The notes under the pieces are model-generated. The model searched no databases and was not told the DNA's origin. It was given only the letters and a program-made list of their open reading frames with translations. From contig JBDLRH010000014.1 in NCBI GenBank assembly GCA_039800165.1, positions 1 through 30,006 on the forward strand: a stretch of 30,006 nucleotides of DNA, in the 5' to 3' direction. Each line of letters begins with the position of its first letter. Positions within the stretch are counted from its first letter, which is position 1. This DNA is from JBDLRH01 sp039800165 (GTDB lineage Bacteria > Pseudomonadota > Gammaproteobacteria > Burkholderiales > Burkholderiaceae_C). The translations under genes were made by a program, and so were the position numbers. Of the stretch, positions 24,976-30,006 are shown piece by piece.

Positions 24976-25419
24976 ATGACGCAAGACGAAGCACAGGCGC
25001 ATGTGCAGCGCATCGCGGGCTGGTTCTCGCAGCTCGGCGCGCAGGATGTGGCGCGCATGGGCGACTTCTACACGCCCGATGCGTACTTCAAGGACCCGTT
25101 CAACGAGGTGCGCGGCGTGCCCGCCATCCAGCGCATCTTCAGCCACATGTATGTGGCGCTTGACGAACCGCACTTTGTGGTGACGGGCAGCGTGGTGCAG
25201 GGCGCGCAGTGCTTCCTGACCTGGGATTTCCGCTTTCGCATGAAGCGCTTTGACACCACCACGCTGCAGGTGATCCGTGGTACGTCGCACCTGCTGCTGG
25301 CCGAGGACGGCCGCATCGCGTCCCACCGCGACTACTGGGACGCCGCCGAAGAGCTTTATGAAAAGCTGCCGGGCATCGGCGCACTGATGCGCTGGCTGAA
25401 AAGGCGCGCCAACAGCTGA
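24976..25419 (+). CDS. SnoaL/NTF2-like protein
   Basis: Small protein of 147 residues with an NTF2-like cone fold: a first helix (AQAHVQRIAGWFSQL), FYTPDAYFKDPFNEVRGVPAIQRIF as the conserved pocket segment, and strands LTWDFRFRMK and RGTSHLLLAEDGRIASHRDYWD. Fold members include isomerases and hydrolases of lipophilic substrates; no catalytic assignment is made. ATG 24976 is used; GTG at 24964 overlaps the SDR stop (GTGA) and would add four residues, fitting the coupling pattern of the operon, so either is possible. Last gene of the plus-strand operon; the convergent glutathione S-transferase gene ends 52 bases further on. Confidence 0.86.
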   Translation: MTQDEAQAHVQRIAGWFSQLGAQDVARMGDFYTPDAYFKDPFNEVRGVPAIQRIFSHMYVALDEPHFVVTGSVVQGAQCFLTWDFRFRMKRFDTTTLQVIRGTSHLLLAEDGRIASHRDYWDAAEELYEKLPGIGALMRWLKRRANS

Positions 25420-25471
25420 GCTGCGCAAGCAGGCCGCGCTGGCAAGGCGCAGCCACGATGCGTGCAAGCCC

Positions 25472-26086
25472 TCAGGCCGGCCGCGTGTCGATGAAGCTCT
25501 GGCGCTGCATCAGCTTGTCGTACAGCCGCGCCAGGTTCGGGTGCGGGGTGCGCCAGTCCACCTGCGGGAAGCGGAAGTCCATGTAGCCCAGCACGCAGCC
25601 CACCGCGATGTCGGACAGGCTCAGGTGGATGCCCGAGCAGAAGGCCTTGTCGCCCAAGCCCAGGCTCATCGCGCGCAGGCTGGCGTGCGTCTTGCCCATC
25701 TGGCGATCGATCCAGGCCTGGCTGCGCTGCTCGGCGCTGCGGCCACCCCAGGTGGCCTCCAGCCGCGCGAGGATCAGCGCATCGAGCACGCCGTCGGCCA
25801 GCGCCTCCCAGGTCTTTACCTCGGCACGCTCGCGGCCACTGGCCGGGATCAGCTTGCTCAGCGGCGACAGTCCGTCCATGTACTCGACGATCACGCGCGA
25901 GTCGAACACCGCCTCGCCGCCGTCCAGCACCAGGCAGGGCACCTTGCCCAGCGGATTGGACTGGCCGATGGTGGTCTGCGCTGACCACACGTCCTCAGGA
26001 ACGAATTCGTAGTCGAGCTTCTTCTCGGCCATCACGATGCGCACCTTGCGCACATAAGGGCTGGTGACCGCGCCAATGAGTTTCAT
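25472..26086 (-). CDS. Glutathione S-transferase family protein
   Basis: Cytosolic GST of 204 residues. The N-terminal thioredoxin-like domain starts MKLIGAVTSPYVRKVRIVMAEK, with NPLGKVPCLVLDGGE (cis-Pro loop) and FDSRVIVEYMD (glutathione gamma-glutamyl contact) following. The C-terminal helical domain includes LSLSDIAVGCVLGYMDFRF. It conjugates glutathione to electrophiles or reduces peroxides. ATG 26086 is chosen because the domain starts at that residue; upstream in-frame codons are not family-like. A TAGAAT -10 box lies upstream on the minus strand. It ends 52 bases from the convergent SnoaL gene and diverges from purB. No proof of a link to the neighbouring photo-oxidative operon, though both suit oxidative stress. 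Confidence 0.92.
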   Translation of the reverse strand: MKLIGAVTSPYVRKVRIVMAEKKLDYEFVPEDVWSAQTTIGQSNPLGKVPCLVLDGGEAVFDSRVIVEYMDGLSPLSKLIPASGRERAEVKTWEALADGVLDALILARLEATWGGRSAEQRSQAWIDRQMGKTHASLRAMSLGLGDKAFCSGIHLSLSDIAVGCVLGYMDFRFPQVDWRTPHPNLARLYDKLMQRQSFIDTRPA

Positions 26087-26126
26087 GCAGGGGCTCGCTC
26101 GAAAACGGGTGAATGAGGTGCAGACG

Positions 26127-26132
26127 ATTCTA
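26127..26132 (-). promoter_or_regulatory. -10 box for the glutathione S-transferase gene
   Basis: TAGAAT on the minus strand (26132-26127) matches five of six -10 bases. The start codon is 40 bases downstream. No good -35 is seen at the usual spacing. Confidence 0.42.
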
Positions 26133-26168
26133 GGTGAACGACCCCGCATGACGCCGCGATGCGGCTTC

Positions 26169-26174
26169 TACAAT
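26169..26174 (+). promoter_or_regulatory. -10 box for purB, very close to the start codon
   Basis: TACAAT matches five of six -10 bases and resembles -10 boxes common in Burkholderiales. Only six bases separate it from the purB ATG at 26181, so transcription would start at or next to that codon. The -35 is poor (ATGACG at 26148-26153, 15-base spacer). Confidence 0.48.
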
Positions 26175-26180
26175 GCATGC

Positions 26181-27560
26181 ATGCCTTCGACACCGATCTC
26201 GGCGCTGTCCCCGCTGGACGGCCGCTATGCCGCCAAGCTCGCGACGCTGCGCCCGCTGATGAGCGAGCAGGGCTACATGCACCGCCGCGTGCAGGTCGAG
26301 GTGGCGTGGTTCATCGCGCTCAGCGATGCGGGCTTTGCCGAGTTCAAGCCGCTGAGCCCGGGCGCCCGCACCTACCTGCTGGGCCTGGTGAAGAACTTCT
26401 CGCAGGCCGACGCGCTGGCGATCAAGGACATCGAGAAGACCACCAACCACGACGTGAAGGCGGTCGAGTACTGGCTCAAGTCGAAGTTCGACGCCCGGCC
26501 CGAGCTCACGGCGGCTGCCGAGTTCGTGCACTTTGCCTGCACCAGCGAGGACATCAACAACACCAGCCACGCGCTGCAACTGAAGGCTGCACGCGAGCAG
26601 GTGGTGCTGCCGGGCCTGGACGCGATCATCACCAAGCTGCGCGAGATGGCGCACGCCTACGCCGACGTGCCGATGCTCAGCCGCACCCACGGCCAGACCG
26701 CCAGCCCCACCACTGTGGGCAAGGAGTTCGCCAACGTGCTGGTGCGTCTGGCTGCCGCGCGCGAGCGCATCGCCGCGGTGGAGCTCAAGGCCAAGATGAA
26801 CGGGGCGGTGGGCAACTACAACGCGCACATGAGCGCCTGCCCCGGCTTCGACTGGGAGGCCTTCAGCCGCAAGGTGGTCGAGACGCCCGAGCCGCTGGGC
26901 CTGGGCCTCGCGTTCCAGCCCTACAGCATCCAGATCGAGCCGCACGACTACATGGCCGAGCTGTTCGATGCGCTGGCGCGTGCCAACACCATCCTGCTGG
27001 ACATGGCGCGCGACATCTGGGGCTACGTCAGCCTGGGCTACTTCAGGCAGAAGCTCAAGGCCGGCGAGATCGGCTCGAGCACCATGCCGCACAAGGTCAA
27101 CCCGATCGACTTCGAGAACGCCGAAGGCAACCTCGGGCTGGCCAACGCGCTGCTGCGCCACCTGAGCGAGAAGCTCCCGGTCAGCCGCTGGCAACGCGAC
27201 CTGACCGACAGCACGGTGCTGCGCAACATGGGCGTGGCGCTGGGCTACGCGGCGCTGGCGCATGCCTCGCTGATGACCGGCCTGAACAAGCTCGAGCTCA
27301 ATGAAGAGGCGCTGGCCGCCGATCTCGATGCCGCGTGGGAAGTGCTGGCCGAGCCGATCCAGACGGTGATGCGCCGCCACGGCGTACAGGGCGCCTACGA
27401 GCAGCTCAAGGAAGTGACACGCGGCAAGACGGTGCGCGCCGAAGACCTGCATGCGCTGATCCGCTCGCTGCCCATCCCGCAGGCCGACAAGGATCGGCTG
27501 CTGGCGCTGACGCCGGCCAGCTACGTCGGTCTGGCCGCCACGCTCGCGCGCCGCGCCTGA
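26181..27560 (+). CDS. purB: Adenylosuccinate lyase
   Basis: Acts twice in purine synthesis, releasing fumarate from SAICAR and from adenylosuccinate. The 459-residue product matches E. coli PurB (456). The fumarase/aspartase signature SSTMPHKVNP is at 299-308, with its mobile-loop serine. RTHGQTASPTTVGKE holds the catalytic-site His, TSEDINNTSHA the substrate-binding region, and the start SALSPLDGRY is typical. ATG 26181 begins the conserved sequence. No ribosome site precedes it (the upstream bases are TGCATGC), and the -10 box lies just upstream, suggesting leaderless translation. It diverges from the glutathione S-transferase gene and is followed by a hairpin terminator. Confidence 0.96.
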   Translation: MPSTPISALSPLDGRYAAKLATLRPLMSEQGYMHRRVQVEVAWFIALSDAGFAEFKPLSPGARTYLLGLVKNFSQADALAIKDIEKTTNHDVKAVEYWLKSKFDARPELTAAAEFVHFACTSEDINNTSHALQLKAAREQVVLPGLDAIITKLREMAHAYADVPMLSRTHGQTASPTTVGKEFANVLVRLAAARERIAAVELKAKMNGAVGNYNAHMSACPGFDWEAFSRKVVETPEPLGLGLAFQPYSIQIEPHDYMAELFDALARANTILLDMARDIWGYVSLGYFRQKLKAGEIGSSTMPHKVNPIDFENAEGNLGLANALLRHLSEKLPVSRWQRDLTDSTVLRNMGVALGYAALAHASLMTGLNKLELNEEALAADLDAAWEVLAEPIQTVMRRHGVQGAYEQLKEVTRGKTVRAEDLHALIRSLPIPQADKDRLLALTPASYVGLAATLARRA

Positions 27561-27644
27561 CGCAAGGGCCTCACGCAAGGGCCCCTACACCCGGATGCAC
27601 CGGCCGGGCTCACCTGGCCACCCCCCGCCCCCATCCCCGCAGCA

Positions 27645-27670
27645 ACCCGCCTTCGCCGCGGGTCTTGCTT
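27645..27670 (+). terminator. Probable purB terminator
   Basis: ACCCGC (27645-27650) and GCGGGT (27658-27663) form a perfect six-base stem with a seven-base loop containing TTCG, followed by CTTGCTT. It lies 85 bases after the purB stop. The T-tract is short, so efficiency is uncertain. Confidence 0.5.
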
Positions 27671-27691
27671 GTGCCCTCGCAGCCAAGTCGC

Positions 27692-27704
27692 TAACATCAA
27701 GTTA
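27692..27704. promoter_or_regulatory. Small inverted repeat upstream of the hybrid kinase
   Basis: TAAC and GTTA arms around ATCAA, in a locally AT-rich stretch (27685-27730) about 100 bases before the kinase start. The likely promoter area, but no convincing -35/-10 pair is seen. Confidence 0.22.
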
Positions 27705-27801
27705 CATTTGGTATCTGTTGCTGTGATTTGCGCAAGCCGCAGGGCTTGGGGCGCCATACCGGCGCCGCGCGACGGCACAGGGCATCGCCCGGGAGGGCCG
27801 C

Positions 27802-30006
<2,205 letters not shown>

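Noticed and set aside
25421..25452. CTGCGC/GCGCAG inverted repeat between the convergent SnoaL and GST genes as terminator
   Set aside because: The loop is 20 bases, there is no T-tract, and such short GC repeats are expected by chance at this base composition.
27560..27583. ACGCAAGGGCC repeated with a 13-base period just after purB
   Set aside because: Only two short copies, no known element, and no neighbouring target duplication or mobile gene.

Overview
This window is chromosomal DNA of a very GC-rich betaproteobacterium. The gene content (glnE, purB, yhdP, mltA, a fused indolepyruvate:ferredoxin oxidoreductase) and TACAAT/TAGAAT-type -10 boxes suggest Burkholderiales, near the Comamonadaceae or the Rubrivivax/Leptothrix group; that placement is inference. 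There are no rRNA or tRNA genes, insertion sequences, phage genes or CRISPR arrays. Coding density is high and many neighbouring genes overlap by four bases.

Left part (1-15.0 kb). A truncated fused indolepyruvate:ferredoxin oxidoreductase gene runs off the left edge on the minus strand. It is followed by mltA (lytic transglycosylase lipoprotein, minus) and a 48-residue membrane protein gene on the plus strand, which fits exactly between the mltA start and the stop of a FixJ-like response regulator. A minus-strand operon reads yhdP (AsmA-like envelope protein), nitrilase-family amidohydrolase, PAS sensor kinase, response regulator; the first three genes are joined by ATGA and GTGA overlaps. 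glnE (glutamine synthetase adenylyltransferase) diverges from yhdP across only 25 bases.

Central part (15.1-25.4 kb). This is the most interesting segment. On the minus strand are a DUF2256 zinc-ribbon protein, an iron-sulfur photolyase of the PhrB/CryB class and a diiron acyl-ACP-desaturase-like protein. Diverging from these is a compact plus-strand operon: FAD amine-oxidase-like protein, DUF1365, cyclopropane-synthase-like methyltransferase, chalcone-isomerase-like secreted protein, GPH/MFS transporter, DUF3833 lipoprotein, short-chain dehydrogenase and SnoaL-like protein. Similar sets are known from light or singlet-oxygen regulons (Rhodobacter sphaeroides RpoE/ChrR, LitR-controlled genes), and the FAD-DUF1365-methyltransferase trio also occurs at the Mycobacterium tuberculosis sigK locus. 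The likely role is photo-oxidative modification of membrane fatty acids together with DNA photorepair. The 334-base divergent region holds a 23-bp imperfect dyad over two face-to-face promoter candidates. No regulator gene is present in the window.

Right part (25.5-30.0 kb). A glutathione S-transferase gene (minus) diverges from purB (adenylosuccinate lyase), whose promoter suggests a leaderless or near-leaderless mRNA. After a probable purB terminator, a seven-helix hybrid histidine kinase with PAS, HisKA, HATPase and receiver domains runs off the right edge.
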